This document shows, piece by piece, positions 61,328-64,000 of a stretch of 64,000 bases of DNA. A program made the translations under genes and the position numbers. Numbering within the stretch: position 1 is the first letter of the stretch; the number at the start of each line of letters is the position of its first letter. Origin of the DNA: Lineus longissimus (lineage: Eukaryota; Nemertea; Pilidiophora; Heteronemertea; Lineidae); contig NC_088309.1 of the NCBI RefSeq assembly GCF_910592395.1, forward strand, positions 5,396,501 to 5,460,500. Direction: 5' to 3'. The notes beneath the pieces are model-generated. The model had not been told where the DNA came from. It saw only the letters and a program-made list of their open reading frames with translations, and searched no databases.

Positions 61328-62036
61328 CCACCACTTGGCACATTCATGATTCGCCACTGGGCACATTCGTGATTCTCTTGAGCTAAATGCAACCGGTCAA
61401 AAGTACAGCATCAGTCTTAAAATATGTTACTTTTGACATGTACTGTGATCTGTATCTGATTGGTTTGCCAGGTCGAACACATGTAAATGTGAATAAATAT
61501 TATTAGATTTCTCGAGACAAACATGCGGAGACAAACTCAAAATGTGGACCTGTCAATAGTAGTCTATCACAGTTATTCTAGTTGCGATAGTTATTCACAC
61601 TTTAACCACCTTAGTTGCAGTTTTCCACACAATGTTACCCCCTTGATACTATTCGCCTATGTAATTATGCTTTTTCCCCGCGCAATTCGGTATAATTATG
61701 ATACAATCAAGCTGATGGGAATATTGAGTGAAATTTATAGTCCGAGTCCAAAATTACTGGAATAATTAGTAAGGACCACTTCGTGCCTGGTATTGCATGA
61801 TAAGAGATTGTGGCTTCCACTTTCAATTGGAGCGAAAGGAAAAGACACTAAAGAACGTCCGAAGGGGCTCGGACTCGGCGTATCTCCTATTCTCAGGCAA
61901 TCATTCACAGCAAGATGCGCACACTCTCACGAGGTAGGATCAATAGATGGAATAATAAAAGAGAATGAATGATTGAATATGATTTATAATGTTGACGATC
62001 GATTGTCTCCAAACGTTCATCTTGGTCTTGGAGCAG

Positions 62037-62120
62037 AATAAACAAAACAGAGGTGAGGGAAGTCAAACGGAGGCCAAAAATGGAGATATTTCACTATTGT
62101 TAGATAAGGTGAAAACCGAG
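62037..62120 (+). CDS. Possible internal exon of an unidentified gene
   Basis: An 84-nt stretch between a gagcag acceptor and a gtgaga donor is open in phase 0 and encodes a hydrophilic peptide (GSQTEAKNGDISLLLDKVKT). Composition looks protein-like, but there is no partner exon I can defend, so this may be chance. Confidence 0.2.
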
Positions 62121-63110
62121 GTGAGAAAATTTCCTTCTTTTTCATATAGTGTTCTTCGCGCTGTGACACTGGGCACGATGAAATTGGGGTGATTTGAGGC
62201 ATATATATCTCAATATATTCTGACCGATCACAGATACTGCTTCAAGCCTGGAACATTTATCCATCTCCATCTTCGATAGCGATAGTTGTTTCAAGTCAGT
62301 TGAACGGTAAACCTGTAATCCTTTTTGAGCCTCGACCTAAATCCATTTAAAGCTGTCAGGCCTGTTGTTGCTCGATGAAAGGGAACGTGCCATATATCAA
62401 ATTGTGCAGTATTTGAAGGGTTACGTGTTTGTCCCCTTGTCGTGGGTTATATATTTGGCATATGATTTAATGTGGCCCTTATACTTTGAGACGGTTTATT
62501 AGTATTACTAGAAAGTAAGCCTGAGAATGGTTTTGCAAAGTTTTTGGCTATGATGCCCCGTAAATCATATTAAGTTATATATGGTTCTATCCCGAGTCAC
62601 GTCCAGAACATTGTTACAAAGCAAGCCTCGTTCCACCAAATGCCACTTGCTGATAGAATTCACCATTTGAATCATCGGGTAAAACACAGGCTTTCCACTG
62701 CCCGATGACACCATCCTGAACTTAAGGCTAACACTCGGCACTAACGAGCGCGCCTTTGTGCACGAGGGGAGGAGCATGCGACAGGGATGAATGGCACGAA
62801 CGTGTTCAGACAAAAAAACCGGCTGACCTTATATTGAAAAAATGAGGCCAATGATGTATGTGGGTGATATATAGGCCTTGGGCAAATAAATGCTTTTGTA
62901 ACTATTTCGAAAAGTATCGATCCGATCAGAGCGACGATCGAGTAATCGGAATAACTTTCGTTTTCACAGTCTTTTTCTTGTGTTTTCGGTGCCGCTTAGG
63001 CCTACCTAAATTTCACGCACGCGGACACATCAGTCTCAGACCGATGCGAAACTACCAGAAAAGGTACTGTATACCCATAGATGATTCATATCTAATGCCC
63101 CGCCTAGTCC

Positions 63111-63167
63111 ATCCTAACAAAATCAGGGTTTTTCAGCGAATATTAACCCCTGATTTCATTAGATGGT
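63111..63167. repeat. Small inverted-repeat element, copy 2
   Basis: Ends catcctaac/ttagatgg with inner arms aatcagggt/acccctgatt surround gcgaatatta. It is homologous to 58955-59026. Confidence 0.5.
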
Positions 63168-64000
63168 TCCTTGAGGAGCGTATTTGGACATTTGAAGGAA
63201 GACAACCCGGGAAGATGACCAGTCAGGTGGTTGAATGACAGTTTAATACCATCCCAACATCCGTTCAATTGAAATGAAAATAGGCATACATTTGTGAAAG
63301 GCAAGACATAATTAAGGAGGAGACGTCCTACTTTGCTTCAGTTGATTTCAAGTAGGCCCCTAATTTGCGACCATGCAATTTTATAGTGCAGTGCTTGCTC
63401 TGGGTCACCTGAGTAAACCAATGGTGTGCCAATGAAGTATGAGATGAAAGATGAATTTGTCCACATTTTGTGCACACCATGCTCTGATTCATCAAGTCAG
63501 CTAGGCAAATTACTATCAGACTTGGGCAACGTTGCTGTTGACCATAACGACGAAAGTGCGATGTTATGTGTGAATAATTTTGATAGAATTCTTCAGCTGA
63601 TGTGTTCAGCCTTGGGCACAAAGCATCACGGCATGTTATGATATATGTTGGTGGTTATTTTATCAAACTATGGAATTGTTATATGGATGTATGAACAGAT
63701 CAGCCAGTGGCTCAGTGGTTTTGCCACCCATTGTTCGAATGGTAAGTTCGGCTTCATTTCTCATTATTTCTCTTTACTGATGACTAACTGTGGTATGAGG
63801 TGACAATAATTTTCGACGGAAATCGCATCATGGATGTTGCCGCGATGTCCTTGGGTCACCCAGCCGCAAATGCTCTTAGCACTGGTAAAACTCCGTCCCT
63901 GTGTAACGATCAAATGCCGAATGGTTCCATTAGGAGTCGGACATTTTCCCGCTGTGGTCGCCCCGGCGGCAAAAAATCGCTTAGTTACAGCCGGAGTTCA

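Larger units (their letters stand above)
60294..64000. other. Intergenic or intronic sequence with weak exon hints only
   Basis: No gene can be supported. Candidates are: a short frame at 60730 (MADFDSVAREIYKYKK) followed by an exon-like stretch with good splice sites near 60846-60925 but no fully open frame; 62037-62120 (listed separately); and a 71-codon frame at 63426-63641 with no recognisable similarity. The rest appears unique and AT-rich. Confidence 0.4.

Noticed and set aside
63426-63641. 71-codon + strand frame
   Set aside because: It is isolated, has no recognisable domain or splice partner, and is within the length expected by chance.
63700-63770. tRNA-like stretch (gttcgaatgg)
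   Set aside because: Only the T-loop-like piece is present. I cannot form acceptor, D and anticodon stems.

Overview
The window is nuclear DNA from an animal. Genes are split by short GT-AG introns, there is an intronless cytosolic HSP70, and a clear golgin-160 (GOLGA3) orthologue is present. The low-complexity and mobile-element landscape (acatgta-rich introns, and an element ending in a GAC microsatellite plus a short palindrome) resembles marine lophotrochozoans such as molluscs, brachiopods and annelids. That placement is an inference and no species is claimed.

Region 1 (2-33033, + strand) can be read as one giant gene. About 52 exons splice in one frame to roughly 6,450 residues, and the 5' end lies outside the window. 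Order: a Thr/Pro mucin exon (12-residue repeats), one two-exon domain, a 5,963-bp mucin exon (141-bp repeats), then a tandem array of two-exon domains of about 145 residues. I count 18 domain copies in total, all with phases 1-0-1. After the array come an uninterrupted collagen Gly-X-Y stretch, three EGF-like modules, one transmembrane helix and a short basic cytoplasmic tail. Three consecutive 3.1-kb blocks (14.2-23.5 kb) carry the same seven exons with nearly identical introns, so the array is still expanding or being homogenised. I do not recognise the domain family; this is the best candidate for something undescribed.

Region 2 (33-40 kb) holds the 3' flank of that gene, a 128-bp MITE, an intronless HSP70 on the - strand (35181-37085), an 89-bp minisatellite and a degenerate satellite.

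Region 3 (40-52.5 kb, - strand) is GOLGA3: 13 coding exons, 1,724 residues, with a likely 2-kb 3' UTR. A second copy of the MITE sits in one of its introns.

Region 4 (53.2-56.6 kb, + strand) is a seven-exon gene for a 592-residue single-pass receptor-like protein with signal peptide, one CUB domain, one transmembrane helix and a tail with clustered tyrosine motifs. It is head-to-head with GOLGA3. A TCTCGCGAGA palindrome lies between them and suggests a shared bidirectional promoter.

Region 5 (56.6-64 kb) is mostly repetitive: a hairpin, a second block of the degenerate satellite, a triplicated mobile element with a GAC microsatellite, small dispersed fragments, and only weak hints of exons.
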